Source of the DNA: Bacillota bacterium
Lineage (GTDB): Bacteria; Bacillota; Clostridia; Oscillospirales; Ruminococcaceae
Assembly: GCA_029550985.1 (NCBI GenBank)
Contig: JAKPGH010000010.1
Coordinates: 1-15,633 of the forward strand
Length of the DNA: 15,633 nucleotides
Direction: 5' to 3'
A model generated the notes under the pieces. That model worked only from the letters and a program-made list of their open reading frames with translations. It searched no databases and was not told where the DNA came from. The position numbers were made by a program, and so were the translations under genes. Within the stretch, counting starts at the first letter, position 1. Each line of letters starts with the position of its first letter. Below are positions 1-7,139 of this stretch, in pieces.

Positions 1-408
1 CTGGTGTACCTGCTGGGCATTTCCATCACCCTGGTGTACGCCCTGGTCATCTCCAGCCTCGCCTCCCCCCACTGGCCTATGGTGCTGGGCTCCTTTCTGG
101 GCGCCCTGCTGCTGGGGATGGCCATCATCGCCATCGGGATGTTCATCTCCTCCCTCACCCAGAACCAGGTGATTGCGGCGGTGGGCGGGTTTGGCGTCGC
201 CCTTTTCCTCATTCTGGTGGACGGCCTCGGCTCCTATCTTTCCAACGAAACGCTGGTCAATTTGGTGATGGCTCTTTCCTTTTACCAGCGGTTTGAAAGC
301 TTTGCGCTGGGCATTCTGAGCCTTTCGGGGGTGGGGTTCTTTTTGGGCGTCACCGCCATCTTTATTTTCCTCACCATCCGTGTGTTTGAAAAAAGGCGGT
401 GGAGCTGA
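1..408 (+). CDS. ABC-2 type transporter permease, C-terminal part (5' end outside window)
   Basis: This is the last ~135 residues of an integral membrane permease; the reading frame is open from base 1, so the start lies upstream. Hydrophobic segments cover most of the fragment (roughly residues 2-22, 28-50, 55-75 and 100-127), ending in a short basic tail (FEKRRWS). The pattern, and the GldG-like and DUF4340 genes that follow, match the permease of GldF-type ABC-2 exporters; the ATPase gene would be expected upstream. Its TGA stop shares one base with the ATG of the next gene (TGATG), indicating translational coupling in one operon. Substrate is unknown. The family call rests on context and hydrophobicity because no ATPase or full permease is visible. 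Confidence 0.8.
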   Translation: MVYLLGISITLVYALVISSLASPHWPMVLGSFLGALLLGMAIIAIGMFISSLTQNQVIAAVGGFGVALFLILVDGLGSYLSNETLVNLVMALSFYQRFESFALGILSLSGVGFFLGVTAIFIFLTIRVFEKRRWS

Positions 409-1859
409 TGAAATTAAGTTCCAGAAAACTGCGTCAGGGCGGCGTGGCCACCGCCATCACCGTTGTGGTGGTTGTGGTTCTGGTTTTGTTGATGATGCTG
501 CTGGACGCTTTGGACAACACCTTCCAGCTGCGGGCCGACCTGACCGAAAACAAAGCCTTTGAACTCAGCGATGCCACCAAAGAGTTTTTGGAGCATCTGG
601 ACCAGGATGTCAATATGTACGTCCTAACCCCCGAGGCAAAGCTGACGGCCGGGGACATCTACTACATTCAGGCCAACGAGGTGCTGCACCGCTACGCCGC
701 CTCCCCCCGCATTCACCTGGAATACGTGGATTTGGCCCGCAACCCGCAACTGCAGGCCAAGTACAGCCAGTACCAGCTCAACAGCCAGACCATCCTGCTG
801 GAAAGCGAGGGGCGCACCACCACCGTCAACATCAACGATTTGTTCAACATTGAAACCGAGTCCCTGTGGGGGGAGGAGTACATCGTCTCCTCCAAGGCGG
901 AACAGGTGATGACCGGCGCCCTGATGGGGCTCACCGTGAAAAACCCGGTCACCGCCGTCATTGCGGAAGGGTTTGGCGAAACCGGCACCGAGGGGCTTGA
1001 AACGTTGCTGTCCGCCAACCACTATCAGGTGGTGAAGCGAAACCTGCTGCTGGAAGACATCGACCCTTCCGCCGATTTAGTGGTAATCAGCAGCCCCATG
1101 CGGGACTATTCGGAGGAAACTCTCCGCAAACTGGACGCCTTTTTGGACAACGGCGGGCAACAGGGCAAAACCCTGCTGTACTTCGCCGACGTCCTGCAGC
1201 CGGAAACGCCCCATCTGGACGCCTTTTTGGCCGACTGGGGCATAGAGGTACGGCCCGGCGTGGTTTGGGAAACGGACACCGCCAAACTGGTGACCAACAG
1301 CAATTACTGGTCCATCGCCCAGTACACCGAAGCCCTCTATGCCGCCGACGCCCTGCGAAGCGGACTGTTCACCTTAATGCCGGAAGCCCGGCCTATCCGT
1401 TTGCTGTGGGAGGAGCAGGGCAACATCGAGGTGACCCAGCCGTTAATCTTCACCGAATCCGCCCGCATCCACCCCATTGAGGAAAGCGAGTCGAAGGACT
1501 GGTCGGCGGAAACGGCGGAAACCGGCCCCTTTGCCGCCCTGACCGTCTCCACCCGAACCATAGGCGCCGACGACGAGGAGCGGTATTCCCATGTGGTGGT
1601 GGCCGCCACCAGCCTGATGATGGACACCAGCGTCCTGCAAAACCCCCATGTGGGCAACAGCGAATTCTTGCTGGGGCTTATCTCCCGCTTAACGGGGCAG
1701 GACTTGGGGATTAACCTGGCTCCTAAGACCATCGGCCTGGAATACCTGCCGGTGTCGGAATTCCAGATGAGCCTGTGGGGCGCCATCTTCACCGTGCTCC
1801 TTCCTCTGCTGGTGATGGCGGCGGGAATCGGCATCTTCTTCCACCGCAGGCACTTGTAG
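408..1859 (+). CDS. GldG family ABC-system auxiliary protein
   Basis: A 483-residue protein with an N-terminal membrane helix (about residues 13-35, very Val/Leu-rich), a large extracytoplasmic middle and a C-terminal membrane helix (about 453-477) ending in HRRHL. Just after the first helix comes RADLTENKAFELSDAT, the conserved entry motif of the GldG/ABC-type auxiliary family (DLT....fsLS..T), and the middle resembles the GIFT-like domain of that family. I chose ATG 408, which overlaps the upstream stop, over GTG 399: the GGTGGAG ribosome site lies just before 408. In gliding Bacteroidetes GldG works with the GldF permease; in Clostridia such operons are non-motile and uncharacterised, so a role in envelope export is inference. 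Confidence 0.85.
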   Translation: MKLSSRKLRQGGVATAITVVVVVVLVLLMMLLDALDNTFQLRADLTENKAFELSDATKEFLEHLDQDVNMYVLTPEAKLTAGDIYYIQANEVLHRYAASPRIHLEYVDLARNPQLQAKYSQYQLNSQTILLESEGRTTTVNINDLFNIETESLWGEEYIVSSKAEQVMTGALMGLTVKNPVTAVIAEGFGETGTEGLETLLSANHYQVVKRNLLLEDIDPSADLVVISSPMRDYSEETLRKLDAFLDNGGQQGKTLLYFADVLQPETPHLDAFLADWGIEVRPGVVWETDTAKLVTNSNYWSIAQYTEALYAADALRSGLFTLMPEARPIRLLWEEQGNIEVTQPLIFTESARIHPIEESESKDWSAETAETGPFAALTVSTRTIGADDEERYSHVVVAATSLMMDTSVLQNPHVGNSEFLLGLISRLTGQDLGINLAPKTIGLEYLPVSEFQMSLWGAIFTVLLPLLVMAAGIGIFFHRRHL

Positions 1860-1904
1860 CCGGTGCTCTTTCATGCTTCGACATAATCGGTTTCAGCAAC
1901 ATTG

Positions 1905-1927
1905 CGGCGCCCGCCGACGGAGCGCCG
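1905..1927 (+). other. Intercistronic hairpin between the GldG-like and DUF4340 genes
   Basis: CGGCGC (1905-1910) and GCGCCG (1922-1927) form a 6-bp GC-only stem in the 90-base gap, seven bases before the ribosome site of the next gene. There is no U-tract, so it is not a terminator. It could affect mRNA stability or translation, but this is speculative. Confidence 0.35.
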
Positions 1928-1933
1928 TACGAC

Positions 1934-1952
1934 AAAGGGAGAACCTGCTTTG
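1934..1952 (+). promoter_or_regulatory. Ribosome binding site that fixes a TTG start for the DUF4340 gene
   Basis: AAAGGGAG at 1934-1941 is followed after 8 bases by TTG (1950-1952). The frame is open further upstream, but earlier start codons have no ribosome site, and translating from TTG puts the membrane helix at the very N-terminus as expected. Confidence 0.65.
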
Positions 1953-3392
1953 CAACTGAAAAAAAGTCTCTGGATCTTGATCGGTTTGCTGGCGGTGGCC
2001 GCGGGGCTAATTGCCGCCCTGGTGGTGGTGCATTCCCACAATGCTCCCTCTTCCCAGGAAGGCCCGGACCCCGGGCCCAGCGTTCTGGTGTACCAAACCA
2101 AGGGGGCGGTCACCAGCATCAAAATTACACAGGAACAGAAAACCTCCTACACCCTTTCCGCCCTTTCCTTTGACGAGGATTTGGTGGAGGGGGCCTCCAT
2201 GAACGACTACGACAGCCAGCTGGTCAATCAGAGCCGGGTGGCCGGCGTGCTCAACGCATCCCGCAACCTGTATGCTCTGGAACTTCTGGAGGAGTCTCCC
2301 GGCGATTACCAGCCCTATGGCCTTGCGCAGCCGCGGGCGGTGGTGGAGGTCACCGACAAGACCAAAGCCACCTTCACCCTGCTGATTGGGGACAATGCTC
2401 CCGGCAACACGGGCATCTACCTGAAGCGGCAGGACAGCCCCGCCGTTTATCTGGTGCCCACCTACTCGCTGGAAAACTACCTTCTGCCCGAAACGGCCTA
2501 CTTCAACCTCACCATCACCCCAGGCTCCGCGTCGGAGGGGTTCGACGCGGTGGTGCTGGGAGGCACCGTGCGGGAAGAACAAGGGCAGGTGGTCATCCGC
2601 AAGCAGGGGGAGAATTATGTGCTCACCGCTCCGGTGCGGCGCCCTTTGGACGAGAGCATGGGTCTTGCCATGCTCAACACTCTGCTGGGCCTCAACGCCG
2701 ACAGTGTGGCGGCCGTCAACCCCACCCGGCAGGAGTTGGATGCTCTGGGGCTGAACAAGCCCTATGCCACCGCCCAGGTTTCGGGCAGCTGGGGGGAATT
2801 TTTCCTCTCGGTCACCGCTCCCGACGCGGGGGGAATGGTCTTTCTCTATCGGGAAGGGGTGCCTCTGCTCTACACCGCCCGGGCGGATTTGCTGCCCTGG
2901 CTGGATTTGCAGTACATCCAGCTGATGGACCCCTTTGCCTACACGCCGGACATCGAGCAGCTTCGGGAAATTGCGCTGGAGTTGGTTTCGGGGGAAATTT
3001 ATCGCTTCCAACTGACCCACAAGGAGGCTCGGGATTCCGAGAGCAGTAAGGCCAAGGAGTCTGCGGAAACAAAGGAAATTTCCGTCACCCTCGACGGCGC
3101 CCCCATTGACAGCGAAAACTTCCAGCGGTTTTATGTCACGTTAATTTCCGCCCGGCTGGCGGAGCACACCCAACAGCCTTCCTCCCTCGGCAGTCCCGCC
3201 CTTGTCATCACCTATATCGACAGTTCCAATGCGAGACAATCGGTGGAGTTTTATCCCGGCCCCATTCGTCGGTATTACATCCGCTCCGGCGACGAGCCTT
3301 TCTTCCTTACCCCCTCCAGCTATGTGGACCGGGTGCTGAGCGATTTGGCAAAAGTCAAGGCCGGCGAGCGGGTGGAAAGTTTTGAGTGGTAA
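1950..3392 (+). CDS. DUF4340 domain-containing membrane-anchored protein
   Basis: A 480-residue protein starting at TTG. Residues 3-5 are basic (LKKS), residues about 6-27 form one membrane helix (WILIGLLAVAAGLIAALVVV), and the rest is predicted extracytoplasmic and beta-rich. The repeated pattern of short segments such as YGLAQPRAVVEVTDKTKATF followed by LLIGDNAPGNTGIYLKRQ is typical of DUF4340, which is tandemly duplicated in this family; a second copy is suggested by LGLNKPYATAQVS in the middle. DUF4340 proteins regularly sit next to GldF/GldG-type ABC genes, as here. The molecular function is unknown. The gene is probably the last of its operon; no strong terminator follows directly. Confidence 0.82.
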   Translation: MQLKKSLWILIGLLAVAAGLIAALVVVHSHNAPSSQEGPDPGPSVLVYQTKGAVTSIKITQEQKTSYTLSALSFDEDLVEGASMNDYDSQLVNQSRVAGVLNASRNLYALELLEESPGDYQPYGLAQPRAVVEVTDKTKATFTLLIGDNAPGNTGIYLKRQDSPAVYLVPTYSLENYLLPETAYFNLTITPGSASEGFDAVVLGGTVREEQGQVVIRKQGENYVLTAPVRRPLDESMGLAMLNTLLGLNADSVAAVNPTRQELDALGLNKPYATAQVSGSWGEFFLSVTAPDAGGMVFLYREGVPLLYTARADLLPWLDLQYIQLMDPFAYTPDIEQLREIALELVSGEIYRFQLTHKEARDSESSKAKESAETKEISVTLDGAPIDSENFQRFYVTLISARLAEHTQQPSSLGSPALVITYIDSSNARQSVEFYPGPIRRYYIRSGDEPFFLTPSSYVDRVLSDLAKVKAGERVESFEW

Positions 3393-3425
3393 TTCTATCT
3401 TTCTGTAATCCTTATACACAAATTT

Positions 3426-3456
3426 ACTGTTTGTAAAACATGGTTGAAAGAAGTCA
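3426..3456 (+). repeat. Direct repeat, copy 1 (31 bases)
   Basis: Begins ACTGTTTGTAAAACA and ends GAAAGAAGTCA. It matches the second copy at 3607-3637 at 28 of 31 positions, with the three differences inside a 5-base stretch in the middle. The copies start exactly 181 bases apart. The origin is unknown; no transposase or terminal inverted repeats accompany it. Confidence 0.7.
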
Positions 3457-3606
3457 AGAGCAACCCGGCCCGTTTGCCGGAGTCATGGGGTGATTTCAAA
3501 CAGTTAAGGTGGCAAGCAGATAAAATGCTTTCCGCAGTAGTGCCGTCAAAAATGGTGGTCCAGTTCTAAAAGGCCGTCCTATTTGTAAAGTACGATGGAT
3601 AAATAG

Positions 3607-3637
3607 ACTGTTTGTAAAACAATGTCGAAAGAAGTCA
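3607..3637 (+). repeat. Direct repeat, copy 2 (31 bases)
   Basis: Second copy of the repeat at 3426-3456, with the same 15-base start and 11-base end. Shorter echoes of its CTGTTTGTAA core occur at 3579 and 3728, so the whole spacer may have grown by local duplication. Confidence 0.7.
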
Positions 3638-3696
3638 TGACGGCAAGGGATTCAGCTTTACAGTTCAGTTAATTGCTTAAATGATTTTAAACTACA

Positions 3697-3733
3697 AAAC
3701 AGGACCGTCTGCCTTAAGCAAACGGTCCTGTTT
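3697..3733. terminator. Bidirectional intrinsic terminator between convergent operons
   Basis: AAACAGGACCGT (3697-3708) and ACGGTCCTGTTT (3722-3733) form a perfect 12-bp stem with a 13-base loop. On the minus strand it is followed by a T-rich run (CTGTTTTGTAGTTT), so it best serves the kinase-like/yebC/acetyltransferase operon. The plus-strand tail (TTTGTAATATTG) is weaker but may also end the ABC operon. Confidence 0.75.
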
Positions 3734-3783
3734 GTAATATTGAGCTAAATTCTACGACATGGAAACATTGGCAGACAAGGATT

Positions 3784-4245
3784 TTATACCGTTTCCGCCG
3801 TCCGCTCCATCCGCACCATGGTTCTGCCGCCGTCTTCCAACGTTTTGGTGACCGCAAAGCCGAGGCAGCGGTAAAACGCCTGGTTTGCCTCGTTATCCGC
3901 CGGGGTCATCAAAGCCCATCGCCGGGCTTTTGGGTGCAGCTTCGCTATGTACTCCATGGCCAGACGGCCCACCCCCTTGCCCTGATAGGAGGGGATAACG
4001 CAGAGGCTTTCCAGGTAATAGTCCTCTTTTCCAACTTCGCGGTAGAGCAGGCATCCCACCGCCTCTTCTCCGTCCAGAATCCGCAAGGCCTGACAGGTCA
4101 GCAGCAAGCCGGCCATGGTTTCCGGCGTGTGCCCGTAGCCGGTGCTGAAGCCGTGCTCCTCCCAATCCCGGGCAAAGGCCTGATTGTGCAGGGCAATCAT
4201 CTCCTCCACATCCCAGAGAGTGGCAGGTTCAAAACGTATCTTCAT
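3784..4245 (-). CDS. GNAT family N-acetyltransferase
   Basis: A 153-residue single-domain protein of normal GNAT length. LCVIPSYQGKGVGRLAMEYI (about residues 88-107) carries the acetyl-CoA pyrophosphate-binding motif A (Q-G-K-G-V-G). ALMTPADNEANQAFYRCLGF near the C-terminus is the usual motif B, with N..A..FY..LGF. The family moves an acetyl group from acetyl-CoA to an amine; the substrate here cannot be told. I chose the ATG at 4245 over the one nine codons upstream because AAAGGAG (4251-4257) sits five bases before it and MKIRFEPAT is a typical GNAT start. The gene lies 36 bases after yebC on the same strand and is probably the last gene of that operon. Confidence 0.9.
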   Translation of the reverse strand: MKIRFEPATLWDVEEMIALHNQAFARDWEEHGFSTGYGHTPETMAGLLLTCQALRILDGEEAVGCLLYREVGKEDYYLESLCVIPSYQGKGVGRLAMEYIAKLHPKARRWALMTPADNEANQAFYRCLGFAVTKTLEDGGRTMVRMERTAETV

Positions 4246-4281
4246 TATGGCTCCTTTGCCGCTTATTTCCATGGTTTCAAT

Positions 4282-4998
4282 TTAATCCTGGTCCCAGTTG
4301 TGCCAGACTTCCTGAACGTCGTCGTGCTCCTCCAGCAAATCCAGGAGTTTTTCCATTTTCTCCGCGTTTTCCCCATCCAGCCGGACATAGGTGGAGGGGA
4401 CATATTCCGCTTGGGCGGACAGGAATTGATAGCCCTTCTTCTCCAAAGCCTCCCGGACGGCTCCTACTTCGTTCCACGCGGTGTAAATTTCCACCGCATC
4501 GGCGCCAAAGTCAAAATCCCGGGCTCCCGCCTCGAGGCAATCCTCCATGACTTTGTCTTCGTCCAGGCCTTCGTTTTCCAGCACCAGAACGCCCTTGCGC
4601 TCAAACAGGAAGCCGACGCTGCCCGTCTGGCCCAGGTTGCCGCCGTATTTATCAAAATAATGCCGAAGGTCTCCGGCGGTGCGGTTGCGGTTGTCGGTCA
4701 GGCAATCCACCAACACTGCCACCCCTGCGGGGCCGTAACCCTCATACATAATCTGCTCGTAAGCGGTTTTGTCGGCGCCCGCCTTTTTGATGGCCCGTTC
4801 GATATTTTCATTGGGCACGTTGTTGTCCTTGGCCTTGGCAATCAAATCCCTCAGCTTGGAGTTGGAAGCGGGGTCAGGCCCTCCTTCCCGCACGGCAACC
4901 GCGATTTCGCGGCCGATTTTGGTAAAAATTTTTGCCTTTTGGGCGTCGGTTTTTTCTTTCTTGCGCTTGATATTGTTCCATTTGGAATGTCCTGACAC
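4282..4998 (-). CDS. yebC: YebC/PmpR (TACO1) family protein
   Basis: A 238-residue protein that begins SGHSKWNNIKRKKEKTDAQK, the hallmark N-terminus of the family. The middle holds YEGYGPAGVAVLVDCLTDN and DLRHYFDKYGG.LGQTGSV.FLF, also diagnostic, and the length is standard. The family was long annotated as a DNA-binding transcription regulator; more recent work on YebC and mitochondrial TACO1 supports a role in translation at difficult sequences such as proline stretches. The start is GTG at 4998, with GGAGG at 5006-5010 seven bases before it; a nearby ATG at 5003 is out of frame. It lies 27 bases downstream of the kinase-like gene. Confidence 0.96.
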   Translation of the reverse strand: MSGHSKWNNIKRKKEKTDAQKAKIFTKIGREIAVAVREGGPDPASNSKLRDLIAKAKDNNVPNENIERAIKKAGADKTAYEQIMYEGYGPAGVAVLVDCLTDNRNRTAGDLRHYFDKYGGNLGQTGSVGFLFERKGVLVLENEGLDEDKVMEDCLEAGARDFDFGADAVEIYTAWNEVGAVREALEKKGYQFLSAQAEYVPSTYVRLDGENAEKMEKLLDLLEEHDDVQEVWHNWDQD

Positions 4999-5025
4999 AG
5001 CATTTCCTCCCGATTATTGGTATGT

Positions 5026-6786
5026 TCAGCGGTTCCTCCGCAGCCAAGGATTGAGGTCCTCGTCATCCCCCAGGGTGATTTCGTCCTCCCCGCGGCGGCT
5101 GGTTCCCTCCTCCACGCTCACGTCCGGCATGACAAAGAGGTAAACGGTCTGGCGCTTGGGGTCGAACTCCACTCCCGGCTCCGGGGTGGTGCTTACCACT
5201 TGCCCCGGCTTGGCGGAGGCGTCATACCGCTGCATAATTTCGATATTGACTCCCTCCAGTTTGCCCAGAATCTCGGTGGCTTCCGTCATGGTGAAGCCGA
5301 CGACATCGGGCATGATATGGCGAAGAGGGCCTTTGCTGACGGTAATTTCCACCGCGACGGTGCCGGTGGGGGAAATGGGCTCCCCTTCCACCGGCCTCTG
5401 GTCGATGATGGTGCCTTGGGGATAGTTGTTGTCGTATTCTTCCTTGACCTGGAATTTAAAGCGCTTGTATTGAGGATTGTTGCGCACATCGCTGTAAAGC
5501 TGGTTGAAAAAGTTGGGCATCCGGTCCTCCGCCGACTGCGACTGGGAAGAGGATTCGCTCACCGACTGGACGACGGAGCTTTCCGGCCGGACCGAAGCGG
5601 GCCCCGCCGGTTCCGGATGAATGATGTCGGGGAGCATGGAGGCCACAAAGAACCAGATGGCGCCGCCCAGCAGCACCAGCATCACCAGCATCCCCATCAC
5701 CACATATTTGGCGGTAGATTGGCTGGACCGCTCTTCTTCCATCGGTTCCTCCGCAGGGGGTTCTTCCTTTTTCCGCGCTCCTGCGTGAATCACCTTGCTG
5801 GTATCGTAAACGGCGGTGCTCTCCGAACCGGATTCCACCAGGCGGGACACAAAGGTCTGCATGGTCTGAATCCGCTCCTGGGTATCCAGCTCCATGGCGG
5901 CAGACACCGCGTCGGATATATTCTGAGGCAGATGGGGCAGTTGCTCCGACAAAGGCGCCAGGGAACGGTCCGCGTCAATGCGGGTGGACTTGGGCGGCAC
6001 AATGCCGGTAAGGGTGCGGTAGAACAAAGCGCCTACGGCGTACACATCGGTCCAGCTTCCCTGCCAGCCGCTGGGTGAGTATTGCTCGGGGGCACTATAT
6101 CCGGTAAACAGCTGTGCCTCCAGCTCGCTGCCGGCGGTGCGGGTGGCGGAAAGGGAAAACTCCCAAAGATAGAGCTTTTCTTCCCGGTCCACAAAGACGG
6201 TGTAGGGGGACACTCCTCGGTGAATATGGCCGTGAGAATGCAGGGTACCCAAGGCATTGCAGATGGGCAGCAGCATGGACAAAGCCTTCTTGGGAGAAAG
6301 CTTTCCGCCGTGCCGCTCCAGGTACTCCTCGAAGGTCATCAACTCCAAACCCTGAAAAACGGCATAGATGGTGTTGTATTCCGAAAAAACGGTTTCCAGG
6401 GGCACCACCGGCTCGGTGACTCCGAGGCGGCGAATTTCGTTGCAGATATCCACAAAATCCGAGGCGAGCGCTTTGTATTGGGCGCCGCAGCCCGACAGCG
6501 GCAGGATTTTGCCCGTTTCCGGGGAGCGCTGGGCAATGGCATGGGGAAAGTACTCCCAAATCCAGACCTTTTTCTGGAGGGAGTTGTCGTAACCGGCGTA
6601 GAGAATTCCCCCGCCGTTTTTGCGCTGGGAAAGGCCCATCAAATACCGTCCGTTCAGCACGGTACCGGGGCGGGCGCATTGCAAATCGTATTCCCCGTCG
6701 TCCTGCCATCCGCAAACGGGGCAAGCGCTGTGGCCTTCCATGGGGGCCATGCAGTTCAGACAGAGGAATTGTCCCAACTTGGACAT
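5026..6786 (-). CDS. Zinc-ribbon, kinase-fold, PASTA-repeat membrane protein (probable pseudokinase)
   Basis: A 586-residue protein. Residues 9-25 hold CxxC...CxxC (zinc ribbon), about 45-320 a Ser/Thr kinase fold, 361-385 one membrane helix, about 395-420 a Ser-rich linker, and about 424-490 and 491-556 two PASTA repeats. PASTA domains bind peptidoglycan fragments or lipid II in PknB/PrkC-type kinases. The fold is recognisable: VWIWEYFP matches VAIKEYFP of related kinases, SAPEQY (231-236) is the APE motif, and DVYAVG (247-252) is the DxxSxG region. The catalytic residues are changed: Lys to Trp77, HRD to HRG (189-191), the catalytic-loop Asn to Thr196 and DFG to EFS (209-211). The start at 6786 is set by AAAGGAAGG nine bases upstream; an in-frame extension has no ribosome site. 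It heads the operon with yebC. Confidence 0.9.
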   Translation of the reverse strand: MSKLGQFLCLNCMAPMEGHSACPVCGWQDDGEYDLQCARPGTVLNGRYLMGLSQRKNGGGILYAGYDNSLQKKVWIWEYFPHAIAQRSPETGKILPLSGCGAQYKALASDFVDICNEIRRLGVTEPVVPLETVFSEYNTIYAVFQGLELMTFEEYLERHGGKLSPKKALSMLLPICNALGTLHSHGHIHRGVSPYTVFVDREEKLYLWEFSLSATRTAGSELEAQLFTGYSAPEQYSPSGWQGSWTDVYAVGALFYRTLTGIVPPKSTRIDADRSLAPLSEQLPHLPQNISDAVSAAMELDTQERIQTMQTFVSRLVESGSESTAVYDTSKVIHAGARKKEEPPAEEPMEEERSSQSTAKYVVMGMLVMLVLLGGAIWFFVASMLPDIIHPEPAGPASVRPESSVVQSVSESSSQSQSAEDRMPNFFNQLYSDVRNNPQYKRFKFQVKEEYDNNYPQGTIIDQRPVEGEPISPTGTVAVEITVSKGPLRHIMPDVVGFTMTEATEILGKLEGVNIEIMQRYDASAKPGQVVSTTPEPGVEFDPKRQTVYLFVMPDVSVEEGTSRRGEDEITLGDDEDLNPWLRRNR

Positions 6787-6977
6787 GAACGCGTTCCTTC
6801 CTTTCAGAGAATTGTCGAAAAATTCCGTTCCCAAATCATTCGGCCGGCCAACGTGCTGTCTGTTCAACGTCCTCTTTTTGCTGTCAGCCTGCCGTCCTTT
6901 CTCTTGTCGCCATTCCATCCCCGCCGCGAATCGCCGAAGACGAGGCAACCGATCGAACGGCCCAACAATTCCATCTT

Positions 6978-7006
6978 ATAATAAACGGTTTCCCCGTAAG
7001 ATGCAA
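6978..7006 (-). promoter_or_regulatory. Predicted sigma-A promoter for the kinase-like/yebC/acetyltransferase operon
   Basis: On the minus strand, TTGCAT (7001-7006) is the -35 and TATTAT (6978-6983) the -10, separated by exactly 17 bases. Transcription would start near 6971. A second, weaker pair (TTGTCA and TATAAG, 16-base spacer) lies about 50 bases further upstream. Confidence 0.5.
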
Positions 7007-7100
7007 GTTACAATGGAAGGTAAAAGATGAAAACTTATATATTTTGCGTGCAAACTGACAAAAAGCGCCAAACAATCCCAAATTTCCCATTAAGGAAGCA

Positions 7101-7124
7101 GGACCCGGAGTCAACTCCGAGTCC
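7101..7124 (-). terminator. Probable terminator of the metallopeptidase gene
   Basis: As minus-strand RNA, GGACUCGGAG and CUCCGGGUCC form a 10-bp stem with a UUGA loop, fully paired with one G-U wobble. The same stem in plus-strand RNA would have a C-A mismatch, which favours a minus-strand role. The following tail (TGCTTCCTTAAT) is only modestly T-rich. Confidence 0.55.
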
Positions 7125-7139
7125 TTCGCAAAAGCCGAT

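Larger units (their letters stand above)
3393..3783. other. Gene-free spacer between convergent operons
   Basis: No credible coding frame lies in this ~390-base spacer. It holds a diverged direct repeat, a small GC hairpin (CCGGC 3465-3469 with GCCGG 3476-3480, no U-tract), an 8-bp inverted pair (ACTGTTTG 3426-3433 with CAAACAGT 3497-3504), and the shared terminator near 3700. The word CTGTTTGTAA or a one-base variant recurs at 3427, 3579, 3608 and 3728. Confidence 0.6.
6787..7139. other. Intergenic region with promoter of the kinase-like operon and terminator of the metallopeptidase gene
   Basis: No coding region is supported across these ~350 bases. On the minus strand it contains a terminator-like hairpin near 7101-7124, a promoter at 6978-7006, and then about 185 bases of untranslated leader before the kinase-like start at 6786. 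I see no recognised riboswitch in that leader. Confidence 0.5.

Noticed and set aside
3934..6078. Two long plus-strand frames (353 codons each) opposite the GNAT, yebC and kinase-like genes
   Set aside because: Both are shadows of genes with clear family motifs on the minus strand.
6787..6948. 54-residue N-terminal extension of the kinase-like protein
   Set aside because: The extension is Arg-rich without a ribosome site, while AAAGGAAGG nine bases before ATG 6786 places the start just ahead of the zinc ribbon.
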